Assembly (NCBI GenBank): GCA_020725105.1
Contig: DYFQ01000005.1
Coordinates: 1 to 63,273 of the forward strand
Reading direction: 5' to 3'
From: Symbiobacterium thermophilum
Lineage (GTDB): Bacteria > Bacillota > Sulfobacillia > DYFQ01
DNA length: 63,273 nucleotides
The notes beneath the pieces are model-generated. The model searched no databases, had not been told where the DNA came from, and saw only the letters and a list, made by a program, of their open reading frames with translations. The position numbers and the translations under genes are program-made. Below, in pieces: positions 8,525 to 15,997 of the stretch (positions within the stretch are counted from its first letter, which is position 1; each line of letters opens with the position of its first letter).

Positions 8525-9542
8525 GGGCCCCACCTCCTCCGAACCGGGCTCGCAGCCGCTCCACCAGTCCTTGTTCCACCGCGGCGCGCGCTGCCCGGAT
8601 GCCGTTCTTCAGTGCCAGGGCGTCTGAACTGCCGTGGCACTTGATGATCACGCCGTCAAGGCCCAGCAACGGTAACCCGCCGTACTCCCGGTAGTCCATC
8701 CGGCGGCGGATACTCCGGACGCCCGGGCGTACCAGGAGCCCCCCCAGCCGGGTCAAGGGCCGCCGGCCCAGTTCCTCCCGCATGGCCTGGAACAGCCCCG
8801 TGGCCAGCCCCTCGGTGTGCTTGAGGAGGACGTTCCCGGTAAAGCCGTCGCAGACCAGCACGTCCACCGCGCCCAGCGGCAGCTCCCGCGCCTCCACGTT
8901 GCCGACAAAGTTGAGCTCGCTGGCGGCCAGCAGGCGGTAGGCGGCCCTGTAGGTCTCCGGCCCCTTGGTCGGCTCCGAACCGATGTTCACCAGCCCCACG
9001 GTGGGCCGGCTCCGGCCCAGCACCGTCTCGGCGTACATGCTGCCCATGACCGCGAATTGCAGGAGGTGTTCGGGACGAGCCTCAGGGTTGGCGCCCACGT
9101 CGAGGAGCACGGTCCCCGGCCCGCGCAGGGTGGGCACGACGGCGGGCAGGGCCGGCCGGTCCAGCCCGGGGATCCGTCCCAGTTCCAGGAGGCCGCCGGC
9201 CATCAGCGCGCCGGTACTACCGGCCGACACCAGAGCCTGGGCCCTGCCGGTCTTCACCAGGTCGATGCCCACGACCAGGCTGGAATCCCGCTTCCTCCGG
9301 AGGGCGCGAACGGGAGCTTCGTCGGGCTCGATCACCTGGCTGGCGGGAGCGATGGTCAGGCGGGCGGCCGCCCGGGCCAGCTGGCGATGGGCCGCCACCG
9401 CCCGCCGCACCTCGGCCTCCAGTGGCTCGGGCGGGCCGACGAGGGCGATCTCCAGGTCCCACTGGTGAGCGGCCCAGAGGCCGCCCAGTACCGGAGCGGA
9501 GGGAGCCTGGTCTCCGCCGAGCCCATCCACGGCGATCCTCAT
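8475..9542 (-). CDS. plsX: Phosphate acyltransferase PlsX
   Basis: A 355-residue enzyme that makes acyl-phosphate from acyl-ACP for phospholipid synthesis. Family motifs: RIAVDGLGGDQAPSAPV at the start, ALVSAGSTGALMAGG, and NIGSEPTKG. The last 25 or so residues are Gly/Arg-rich and overlap fabH out of frame by about 50 bp. It overlaps fapR by 4 bp (ATGA), so translation is coupled to the repressor gene. Confidence 0.96.
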   Translation of the reverse strand: MRIAVDGLGGDQAPSAPVLGGLWAAHQWDLEIALVGPPEPLEAEVRRAVAAHRQLARAAARLTIAPASQVIEPDEAPVRALRRKRDSSLVVGIDLVKTGRAQALVSAGSTGALMAGGLLELGRIPGLDRPALPAVVPTLRGPGTVLLDVGANPEARPEHLLQFAVMGSMYAETVLGRSRPTVGLVNIGSEPTKGPETYRAAYRLLAASELNFVGNVEARELPLGAVDVLVCDGFTGNVLLKHTEGLATGLFQAMREELGRRPLTRLGGLLVRPGVRSIRRRMDYREYGGLPLLGLDGVIIKCHGSSDALALKNGIRAARAAVEQGLVERLRARFGGGGARGQRAGDRHSGAGDQA

Positions 9543-10219
9543 GCGCGGCCTCTCTCCGACGGGCCGGGGCCGCCTGGACGACGGGCGGCGGACCCCCGCC
9601 CCACCCCGAGCTCAACCTGCCCGGCCTGGGCCAGCCGGCGTTCCCACTCGTCCAGGGCAAACACGACGAACTTCCCCCGGAAGACCGGCTCCTGGCCCAC
9701 CTTGGTCACCACCAGTACCACGTGCTGGTTCCCCTTTTTCCGCAGCACCTCGGCCTTGGCCACCAGCTTCTCGCCGACCCTGACCGGGCGGCGGAACTTG
9801 ATGTTGGCCAGGCCGGTCAGGACCACGTCGGCGTCGACGAGCGCGATGGCCAGAGAGTCAGCCTGGGCGAAGATGTAGTGGCCCCGGACGACCTGGCTCC
9901 GCTCGAACACCATGTCCGGCGTGGTCTCCAGCACCGACAGGCCGCTCTTGCCGAGTTCGACGTCGATGAGTTCGCCGACGATCTCGCGGGAGCCCAGCGA
10001 CCTGACCTGGCTGTAAGCCCGGCCGGCCACCACCTTCATCCGTTCTCGCAGTTCGGGAATGCCCAGGGTCAGGCGGTCGAGGCGGATGGTCTGGACGCTG
10101 ACGCCGAAGTGCTGGGCCAGTTCCTCGTCGGTGAGGAACGGGTTCTCCACCAGCCGCTTGGTCAGCCGGCGCTGGCGCTCCTCCTTCGGTGTGCCGCCGC
10201 CCAATCCCTTGTAGGCCAT
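9539..10219 (-). CDS. fapR: FapR, malonyl-CoA-responsive repressor of lipid synthesis
   Basis: A 226-residue two-domain regulator. Residues 15-55 form a DeoR-like helix-turn-helix (LTDEELAQHFGVSVQTIRLD). The rest is a hot-dog effector domain that binds malonyl-CoA, with IGELIDV-like and GHYIFAQADSLAIA stretches. The last 20 residues are a Gly/Pro/Arg tail not usual in FapR. First gene of the operon fapR-plsX-fabH-degV-fabD-fabG-acpP-fabF; FapR likely represses its own operon. An inverted repeat between promoter and gene is a candidate operator. Confidence 0.95.
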   Translation of the reverse strand: MAYKGLGGGTPKEERQRRLTKRLVENPFLTDEELAQHFGVSVQTIRLDRLTLGIPELRERMKVVAGRAYSQVRSLGSREIVGELIDVELGKSGLSVLETTPDMVFERSQVVRGHYIFAQADSLAIALVDADVVLTGLANIKFRRPVRVGEKLVAKAEVLRKKGNQHVVLVVTKVGQEPVFRGKFVVFALDEWERRLAQAGQVELGVGRGSAARRPGGPGPSERGRA

Positions 10220-10234
10220 GAACTCATCCCGTGC

Positions 10235-10262
10235 TAGGAGCAGTATTCATGATCTGCTCCTA
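10235..10262 (-). promoter_or_regulatory. Inverted repeat, candidate FapR operator
   Basis: TAGGAGCAG and CTGCTCCTA form a perfect 9-bp inverted repeat with a 10-nt spacer, lying about 20-50 nt downstream of the predicted start site. On the coding strand the left edge reads TTAGGAG, sharing TTAG with Bacillus FapR boxes, but the centre differs from the known 17-bp consensus. It could instead be an mRNA hairpin. Confidence 0.45.
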
Positions 10263-10288
10263 AGATTTGATGGTAAGATACGCCCCCG

Positions 10289-10317
10289 ATTATACCTACT
10301 CCTGCCGGGCCGCGCAA
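10289..10317 (-). promoter_or_regulatory. SigA promoter of the fapR operon
   Basis: On the reverse strand TTGCGC (10312-10317), a 17-nt spacer and a perfect TATAAT (10289-10294). Start site expected near 10282, about 60 nt before fapR. Confidence 0.75.
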
Positions 10318-10345
10318 CGAGGGGCGCGGCGGGGGACGCGAAATG

Positions 10346-10373
10346 AAAAAGGCGCCGGGCCGAGGGCCCCGGC
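10346..10373 (-). terminator. Intrinsic terminator after rpmF
   Basis: GCCGGGGCC and GGCCCGGC pair with one bulged G and a 3-nt loop, followed by GCCTTTTTC on the reverse strand. It separates rpmF from the fapR operon promoter. Confidence 0.75.
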
Positions 10374-10430
10374 ACCGCCACGGCGACGCTCCGGCCGCGA
10401 AGCCGGCCGGCCCGCTCCTGGCCGATCGGC

Positions 10431-10613
10431 CTACTCTTTCTCGGTCTCGACGACCTGCCGCCCCGCGTAGTAGCCGCACTCCGGGCAGACCCGGTGGGGC
10501 AGCTTGGGCTGGTGGCATCGGGGGCAGGGCACCAGCCGGGGCGCCTCCAGCTTCCAGTGGGCCCGCCGGTCGCCGCGGCGCGCCCGGGACGTCTTTCGCT
10601 TCGGAACAGCCAT
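10431..10613 (-). CDS. rpmF: Ribosomal protein bL32
   Basis: A 60-residue protein of the large ribosomal subunit beginning MAVPKRKTSRARRGDRRAHW. Two CxxC-type pairs (CPRCH and CPECG) make a zinc ribbon, so this is the zinc-binding (C+) form. AGGAACC precedes the ATG at 10611-10613. It follows the DUF177 gene, as ylbN-rpmF do in Bacillus. Confidence 0.97.
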   Translation of the reverse strand: MAVPKRKTSRARRGDRRAHWKLEAPRLVPCPRCHQPKLPHRVCPECGYYAGRQVVETEKE

Positions 10614-10691
10614 CGGTTCCTCGCTCCTTCTTCCGGCCGCCCGGCGCCCGAGCCTTCGAACCACGGAACTCCGGGCAGGCACCGGCAGGCA

Positions 10692-11225
10692 CTAGCTCTC
10701 CAGGTCGGCTTTGAAATCCTTCAGGGCGCTAAGGCGGGGGTCCACGTCGTCAAGGGTGCACCCGCACGGCCCCGCCTTCAGGTTGTGGCCGCACCGGGGG
10801 CACAGCCCGGGGCAGTCCTCGGCGCAGAGGGGCTTCATGGGCAAGGCCAGCAGCACCGATTGCCTGATCTCCTCGGCGGTGTCGATCACGTCGTCGTGGT
10901 ACCAGACCACCTCGTCGGCGTCTTCCGTCTCACCACCCTGCCCCGGCTCCCCCCCGCTCGGAGCGGCCTGGTACTCCGCGCTGAACGGGACGGAAACAGG
11001 GTGCCGGAACTCTTCCAGGCACCGGCTGCAGCGGAAACGGCCCGCCGTCTCCAGCCGTCCCTCGGCGACGATCCGCCGGCCGGTGTTGGTCAAGGTCAGG
11101 TGGACCTCCACCGGTTCGAAGGTCACCCGGTCCCCGTAGTGAACCGTCGGGTCGATCGCTTCCCGGCCGTGGACGGCAGTCCTGGCGCCGACCTCTCGCT
11201 TGAGGTCGCTGACGTCGATCTTCAG
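10692..11225 (-). CDS. YceD/YlbN family (DUF177) protein, CTG start
   Basis: 177 residues. From the CTG at 11223-11225 the protein reads (M)KIDVSDLKREVGAR, which is the canonical DUF177 N-terminus; an in-frame TGA two codons upstream rules out an earlier start, and the first GTG would lose 33 conserved residues. GAGGTGA precedes the CTG at 6-nt spacing. The CTG overlaps the stop of the protease gene (CTGA), so translation is coupled. Cysteines in CSRCLEEF and CAEDCPGLCPRCG look zinc-binding. DUF177 proteins accompany rpmF and are linked to 23S rRNA/ribosome assembly; the mechanism is unknown. Confidence 0.9.
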   Translation of the reverse strand: MKIDVSDLKREVGARTAVHGREAIDPTVHYGDRVTFEPVEVHLTLTNTGRRIVAEGRLETAGRFRCSRCLEEFRHPVSVPFSAEYQAAPSGGEPGQGGETEDADEVVWYHDDVIDTAEEIRQSVLLALPMKPLCAEDCPGLCPRCGHNLKAGPCGCTLDDVDPRLSALKDFKADLES

Positions 11226-12409
11226 TGGGCGTCACCTCGCTTCTCGCGGTCGCCCGCGCGGGTGGCCGAGAGCGACTCCGAGCCCACATTATAACAGACA
11301 GCCGGCGGACCGCAACGAAAGGCCGGCGGCCGTCCGTCCGGCCGCCCGACCTCGAGGGCGCCGATGGCTTCCCCGAGGTGGCTTATGGGCACGACCTCGA
11401 GGCCGTCCGGCGGGCGGCGCGGCAGGCTCCCGCTCCGCGGAACCAGGAACACGACGGCGCCCGCCCGCCGGGCGCCCCTGGCCTTGTGGCCGATGCCGCC
11501 CACCGGCCCGATCCGACCGTCCGAGTAGACCACCCCGGTGGCGGCCACCAGGCGGCCCCGGGTCAGCTCGCCGCCCCGCAACTGGTCCACGATCTCCAGG
11601 GCGAAGGCCAGGCCGGCCGAGGGGCCGACTATCGCCCCGGGCTCGATGACCACCGGGACGGGCAGGCCGACCGCCAGGTCCTCCTCCTCCACCAGGAACC
11701 CGAAGCGGGCCGGGCCCGCCCCCGCCCCCCGGGACGCCACCCAGGCCCGGTCCGTGGTCCCGTCGGCCCGGCGCACGAGAAGTTCCAGCCCGGCTCCGGG
11801 AGGCAGCCGGGAGATGGCCTGCTCCAGGTGCTCGACCAGTTCCACGGGCCGGCCGGCGGCCTCGATGATGACGTCCCCCGGCTCCAGTGGCAGCGCCGCG
11901 GCCGCCGAAGGGAAAACGTGGCTCACCCTGGCTCCGGCGCCCCGGACCGTTGGCTCGAAGCCCAGAGCCCTGAGGGCCGCGACGGACGCCAGCTTCTGGC
12001 TGGCCTCCATGAGGCGCCGCGATCGGGCCAGGTACGCGTCGGAGCTCATGCCTTCCGGCAGCAGGGTCTCCGTCCGGACCAGGTCGATGCCGGGGTGCGC
12101 CAGGGCCCAGAGCACCCACAGGCCGTTGGCCTCGCGAGTCATCACCGTGGTCAGCAGGACGGCTCCGGGACGGTCGGGCCGCCCGGCGGCGTGCAGTTCC
12201 AGCCGGAGAACGGCTCCGGTCGGCCTGGCCGAGCCAGGATAGACCGCCGAGTACGGCGTGGGCGCGGCCAGCACCGCGCCGGCGGCCAGAGTCACCAGGC
12301 CGGCGAGGGCTACCCGCCGGAGCTGGCGGCGGAGGACGGCGACTCTCGTGCTCCGGGCCCCGGCCGGTGCTGGTGATGGACCGGCGCCAATATACTTGGT
12401 GGTGTCCAG
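11222..12409 (-). CDS. YlbL/SepM-like PDZ-Lon (S16) membrane protease
   Basis: About 395 residues from a proposed CTG start. Order: short basic N-terminus, one membrane helix (RVALAGLVTLAAGAVLAA), a PDZ domain (LEPGDVIIEAAGRPVE), then a Lon-type serine/lysine protease domain with Ser in VGPSAGLAFAL and Lys in GGIGHKARGARRAG. Such proteins cleave extracytoplasmic substrates near the membrane. GTG at 12295 would cut the membrane helix; CTG 12407-12409 has GGAGGTGG at 7-nt spacing and restores it. The family is usually near 340 residues; here a C-terminal tail of about 35 residues is extra. Divergent from ylbJ. Confidence 0.85.
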   Translation of the reverse strand: MDTTKYIGAGPSPAPAGARSTRVAVLRRQLRRVALAGLVTLAAGAVLAAPTPYSAVYPGSARPTGAVLRLELHAAGRPDRPGAVLLTTVMTREANGLWVLWALAHPGIDLVRTETLLPEGMSSDAYLARSRRLMEASQKLASVAALRALGFEPTVRGAGARVSHVFPSAAAALPLEPGDVIIEAAGRPVELVEHLEQAISRLPPGAGLELLVRRADGTTDRAWVASRGAGAGPARFGFLVEEEDLAVGLPVPVVIEPGAIVGPSAGLAFALEIVDQLRGGELTRGRLVAATGVVYSDGRIGPVGGIGHKARGARRAGAVVFLVPRSGSLPRRPPDGLEVVPISHLGEAIGALEVGRPDGRPPAFRCGPPAVCYNVGSESLSATRAGDREKRGDAH

Positions 12410-12443
12410 GCTCAGCCACCTCCAGGGAGGAGCCAGCGTAACC

Positions 12444-13694
12444 GTGTCAAGAGCCGCGGCCCGCTCGGCAGCGCCCCCGACCCGCGCCGGTTCCTGCCTC
12501 GCCGCCGCCCTGGCCGCGGGGGTGGTAATCGCCCTCGTCTTTTTGCCGGACCTGGCTTTCGAGGCCGCCCTCTACGGCCTGAAGATCTGGTGGGAGGTGG
12601 TCTTTCCCGCCCTCCTGCCGTTCTTCGTGGGCGCGGAGATCCTCATGGGTCTGGGCGTGGTGCACGCCATGGGCGTGCTGCTGGAACCGCTCATGCGTCC
12701 TCTGTTTAACGTGCCGGGGGCCGGCTCCTTTGTGCTGGCCATGGGGCTGGCGTCGGGCTACCCCATCGGTTCCATCCTCACCTCCCGGATGCGGCGGGAG
12801 AAACTGGTCTCCCGCCCGGAAGGCGAACGGCTGATGTCCTTCTGTAACACGGCCGACCCGCTGTTCATGTCCGGGGCGGTGGCGGTGGGCATGTTTGCCG
12901 ACGTCCGCCTGGCCGGCGTGATCATGGCCGCCCATTACCTCTCGGCCCTTGGGGTCGGGCTGGGGCTTCGCTTCTACCAGGCGCGCGGCGAACGGACGCC
13001 GGCCGTGGCCGGTGGCTCCGGCGACCGGCCGCTGCCGCTGCGGGCGCTGGACGCCCTCTACGAGGCCAGGGTGAAGGACGCCCGCGCGCTCGGGCAACTC
13101 ATGGGCGACGCCATCCGCTCTTCCGTGAACACCTTGCTGCTGATCGGCGGCTTCATCATCCTGTTCTCCGTGATCATCCGGATGCTGATCAGGGTGGGGG
13201 CCGTCGGGTGGCTGGCCGGCCTCTTCTTGAAGCTGGCCGGACCCCTGGGCCTGGAACGTCCGGCGGCGGAAGCCCTGGTGGCCGGGCTGTTCGAGATCAC
13301 CATCGGCACCCAGATGGCCAGCCAGGCGGCGGTGCCCCTGCTCCAGCGGGTGGCGGTGGCGTCGGCCATCATCGCCTGGTCGGGCCTGTCGGTCCAGGCC
13401 CAGGTCGCCAGCATCATCCAGGGCACCGACCTGTCCATCAGGCCTTATGTCGTGGCGCGCCTGGCCCACGGCGTGCTTGCCGCGGCGTGGACCGTGGTGC
13501 TCTGGGAACCGCTGGGCCACGCCGCGGCGGGCGGCGCCGGGCTCGTGCGGGCGGTCACCGCCATGGCGGGCCTCGACCCGGCACCCGTGCCCTGGCTCGT
13601 GAGGTTGGCCTCCAGCGCCCGCATGGCGGCGTGGCTGGTCCTGCCCGGGCTCGCGCTCTTCTTGGTCGCCAGGCTTCGAGGCCCGTTTCGTTAA
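12444..13694 (+). CDS. ylbJ: Sporulation integral membrane protein YlbJ
   Basis: 416 residues with about eight hydrophobic helices and two gate-type nucleoside-recognition repeats (FPALLPFFVGAEILMG near the start; NTLLLIGGFIILFSVIIRM later). GLASGYPIGSILTSRMR and FCNTADPLFMSG are YlbJ hallmarks. In Bacillus ylbJ is a SigE gene needed for heat-resistant spores; the transported or sensed substrate is unknown. The start GTG at 12444 has GGGAGGAG upstream at slightly long spacing. Only 34 bp separate it from the divergent protease gene, so promoters must overlap that coding region. Confidence 0.92.
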   Translation: MSRAAARSAAPPTRAGSCLAAALAAGVVIALVFLPDLAFEAALYGLKIWWEVVFPALLPFFVGAEILMGLGVVHAMGVLLEPLMRPLFNVPGAGSFVLAMGLASGYPIGSILTSRMRREKLVSRPEGERLMSFCNTADPLFMSGAVAVGMFADVRLAGVIMAAHYLSALGVGLGLRFYQARGERTPAVAGGSGDRPLPLRALDALYEARVKDARALGQLMGDAIRSSVNTLLLIGGFIILFSVIIRMLIRVGAVGWLAGLFLKLAGPLGLERPAAEALVAGLFEITIGTQMASQAAVPLLQRVAVASAIIAWSGLSVQAQVASIIQGTDLSIRPYVVARLAHGVLAAAWTVVLWEPLGHAAAGGAGLVRAVTAMAGLDPAPVPWLVRLASSARMAAWLVLPGLALFLVARLRGPFR

Positions 13695-13719
13695 TTAAAG
13701 CCCTGGTATAAATTCTCTC

Positions 13720-13749
13720 GTATGCCCGCCCGGGGCCAAAGCCAGCCTA
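13720..13749 (+). promoter_or_regulatory. Candidate SigG promoter of the SASP gene
   Basis: GTATG (13720-13724), 18-nt spacer, CAGCCTA (13743-13749). The -35 fits the SigG pattern and the -10 differs by one base from CATnnTA. Start site near 13756, just before the strong ribosome-binding site. Confidence 0.45.
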
Positions 13750-13775
13750 TGCGTAGCAAGGGAGGTGATCTCACC

Positions 13776-14075
13776 ATGGCTGCGGGTCAGCGCAGGAACC
13801 GCGCTCTGGTACCCGGCGCGCAGCAAGCCCTGGAGCAACTGAAGTTCCAGGTCGCTCAGGAGATCGGCATTCCCAACTACCGGGGCTATCTGGGGGACGT
13901 TCCGGCGCGCCAGAACGGCGCCGTCGGTGGTAACATGGTCCGCCGGATGATCGCCCTCGCCGAACAGCAGATTGCGGGTGGGGCTCTTCCCCCTCCGACC
14001 CAGCAGTTCCAGCAGGGGCAGCAACTCCAGGCGGGCCAGCAGGCCTTCGGAGCCGGCCCGTTCCAGCGCCAGTAG
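13776..14075 (+). CDS. Alpha/beta-type small acid-soluble spore protein
   Basis: 99 residues. The core from about residue 18 to 66 matches the family: ALEQLKFQVAQEIGIP, then RQNGAVGGNMVRRMIALAEQQ. These proteins coat spore DNA in the forespore and are degraded by GPR at germination; gpr lies 3 kb away. At the GPR cleavage site the usual Glu before the scissile bond (KFE-I/V) is Gln here (KFQ-V). The C-terminus is Gln-rich. GGGAGGTGATC sits ideally before the ATG at 13776. Confidence 0.95.
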   Translation: MAAGQRRNRALVPGAQQALEQLKFQVAQEIGIPNYRGYLGDVPARQNGAVGGNMVRRMIALAEQQIAGGALPPPTQQFQQGQQLQAGQQAFGAGPFQRQ

Positions 14076-14097
14076 GCGCCGGAAAGCCTGGCGAAAG

Positions 14098-14132
14098 GCG
14101 GGGCTAGACGGCCTGTGGCCGGCTAGCCCGCT
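14098..14132. terminator. Convergent terminator between SASP gene and coiled-coil gene
   Basis: GCGGGGCTAG ... CTAGCCCGC with an inner CGGCC/GGCCG stem and TGT loop; TTCTCTTTCCTT follows on plus. It overlaps the last codons of the minus-strand coiled-coil gene and can serve both directions. Confidence 0.65.
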
Positions 14133-14788
14133 TCTCTTTCCTTGCCGCGCAGCGCCTTGCCCGCCGGGCGGGCGGGCGACGGTGAGCGTTCCACGCCGCC
14201 GTCGTGGCGGTCGGCGGGTGACTGACCGGTGAGTTCGAGCCGGCTCTGGCGGATGGTCTTGATGGTCCGCTCCAGGCCGCCCTCAACCTTGCTCAGGACC
14301 TCGTCGGCGTAACGGTCGGCTCCCAGCCGGATCTCCCGCGCCACCGCCTTGGCCTTCTCCAGTATCTCCTCGGCCTCGGCCTGGGCCAGCCGCATCACCT
14401 CCGCCTCACCGGCCAGGCGCGCGCCCTCTTCCCGTCCCTGGCTGACCAGCCGCTCCGCCGTCTCGCGGGCTTCCGCCAGGATCCGGTCCCGGTCCCGCAC
14501 GATGAACCGGGCCTGGGCCAGTTCCTCCGGAAGCACCCGGCGCAGTTCGTCCAGCAGGCCATATAACTCCTGCTCGTCCACGAGCACCTTGTTGGTGAGC
14601 GGTACCCGGTGGCTGTCGGCCACCAGGTCTTCCAGCCGCTGCACCAGGTCCAGGATGCCCTGCTCCATCCGGCTGAAATCGTCCCCCGGCTGCACGCGAG
14701 CGGTCCTCCTCCCATGGCCGCGGCCGCCTTCCCGCGGTCCCGGTCCCCCGGTGCCCGTTGTCCGGTCAGATGGTGCGCCCATCGTCAC
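14123..14788 (-). CDS. Coiled-coil protein of unknown function next to coaD
   Basis: Up to 221 residues. After a low-complexity Gly/Arg-rich N-terminus comes a conserved-looking stretch (RMEQGILDLVQRLEDLVADS, then VLVDEQELYGLLDELRRVLP) and a long Ala/Glu/Arg heptad region typical of a coiled coil, ending in a charged tail. It resembles F-type ATPase b-subunit or DivIVA-like coiled coils without a recognisable domain. Genes of this type follow coaD in several clostridial genomes as I recall. It overlaps the coaD stop. ATG near 14668 (MEQGILDL) is a plausible alternative start. Function unknown. Confidence 0.7.
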   Translation of the reverse strand: MTMGAPSDRTTGTGGPGPREGGRGHGRRTARVQPGDDFSRMEQGILDLVQRLEDLVADSHRVPLTNKVLVDEQELYGLLDELRRVLPEELAQARFIVRDRDRILAEARETAERLVSQGREEGARLAGEAEVMRLAQAEAEEILEKAKAVAREIRLGADRYADEVLSKVEGGLERTIKTIRQSRLELTGQSPADRHDGGVERSPSPARPAGKALRGKEREAG

Positions 14789-15290
14789 CGGCCCCCGGCG
14801 GCCGCACCGCCGCCTGCTTCATCTTCAGGCGCAACTGCTCCGCCACGTAGGGCGGCACCAGGTGGGCCACGCTGGCGCCGAGGCTGGCAAGTTCCCGCAC
14901 GATGCTGGACGAGAGAAACAGGTGCTCCGACGAGGTCATCATGAACACCGTCTCCAGCGACTCGTTCAGCTTCTTGTTCATGAGTGCCATCATGAGTTCG
15001 TACTCGAAGTCGGAGACCACCCGCAGGCTCTTCAGGATGATCCTGGCCCCTCGCCGGCGGGCATATTCCACCACCAGCCCCTCGGCGGCGTCCACCTCCA
15101 CGTTGGGCAGGTGGCTGGTAACCTGCCTTAGCATGTCTAGCCGCTCGTCGACGGTGAACAGGGGAACCTTGGCGGCGTTGCGGAAGACCACCACCATCAG
15201 GTGGTCGAAGGTTCTGGCGCCCCGTTCGATGATGTCCAGATGGCCGTAGGTCACCGGGTCAAAGCTTCCCGGGTACACCGCGCTGTTCAT
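14766..15290 (-). CDS. coaD: Phosphopantetheine adenylyltransferase
   Basis: 174 residues; joins ATP and 4'-phosphopantetheine in coenzyme A synthesis. Nucleotidyltransferase motif AVYPGSFDPVTYGHLDII at the start, and SSSIVREL near the C-terminus. The usual RGLR phosphate-binding motif reads KSLR here, so the first Arg is Lys, a conservative change. Start ATG at 15288-15290 with AAGGG upstream; a GTG two codons before is less well spaced. It follows rsmD by 24 bp, the common rsmD-coaD pair. Confidence 0.95.
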   Translation of the reverse strand: MNSAVYPGSFDPVTYGHLDIIERGARTFDHLMVVVFRNAAKVPLFTVDERLDMLRQVTSHLPNVEVDAAEGLVVEYARRRGARIILKSLRVVSDFEYELMMALMNKKLNESLETVFMMTSSEHLFLSSSIVRELASLGASVAHLVPPYVAEQLRLKMKQAAVRPPGAGDDGRTI

Positions 15291-15314
15291 GCCCACCCAC
15301 CCTTCCGGGCCGCC

Positions 15315-15950
15315 TCAGCCATTCGTGTCCTGGGGACCGGAATCCTCCGGCAGGCCGCCCCCGGTGTCAGACGCTGTCGGAACGTCGACGGAAGGGTCCG
15401 GCGACCGGTAGAAGGACAGGCAGGTGTCGCCGTAGCTCCTGGTGCGCACCAGCACCAGACCATCAACAGACTGGGGAGGCACCTCCCGCCGCGGGTGCTG
15501 GGCCACGGCCAGACCTCCCTCGCGCACCAGACCCTCGCGGGCCAGCGCGCGAAGGGTGGGCTCCACCAGGCCCAGGTCGTAGGGTGGGTCAAGAAACACA
15601 AGGTCAAAGCCGGTACCCTGCCGGCCGAGCTGCGCCACGGCGGCGATGGCGTCCCCGGCCACCACCCGGGCCCGGTCCGCCAGCCCGGTGGCCCGGAGGT
15701 TCTCCCGGAGCACCGACAGACAGACCCGATCCCGTTCGACAAATACCGCGTGCCGGGCGCCGCGGGACAAGGCCTCGATACCCACGGCGCCCACCCCCGC
15801 GTAGAGGTCGAGCACCCTGGCGCCGGCCACTCCCCGCAGGGCGTTGAAGAGGGCGCTGCGCACCAGTTCAGGAGTGGGACGGACCCGGGCCCGCCGCGGC
15901 GTCCTGAGGGGAAACCCGCGCCTGTCGCCTCCCGCGACCCGCATGCGCAC
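15315..15950 (-). CDS. rsmD: 16S rRNA (guanine966-N2)-methyltransferase
   Basis: 211 residues. SAM-binding motif VLDLYAGVGAVGIEALSRGA and the catalytic DPPY in LVFLDPPYDL are present; the N-terminal RRARVRPTPELVRSALFNAL is the family substrate-binding stretch. The start chosen is GTG at 15948-15950, eight bases after GGGGAGG; the ATG two codons later (MRVAGGD) is the alternative. The C-terminal tail of about 30 residues (PSVDVPTASDTGGGL) is poorly conserved. Confidence 0.94.
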   Translation of the reverse strand: MRMRVAGGDRRGFPLRTPRRARVRPTPELVRSALFNALRGVAGARVLDLYAGVGAVGIEALSRGARHAVFVERDRVCLSVLRENLRATGLADRARVVAGDAIAAVAQLGRQGTGFDLVFLDPPYDLGLVEPTLRALAREGLVREGGLAVAQHPRREVPPQSVDGLVLVRTRSYGDTCLSFYRSPDPSVDVPTASDTGGGLPEDSGPQDTNG

Positions 15951-15997
15951 GGCGGCCGCCTCCCCGTGCCGGGGCTGGACCCCGGATTGTCCCTTGC

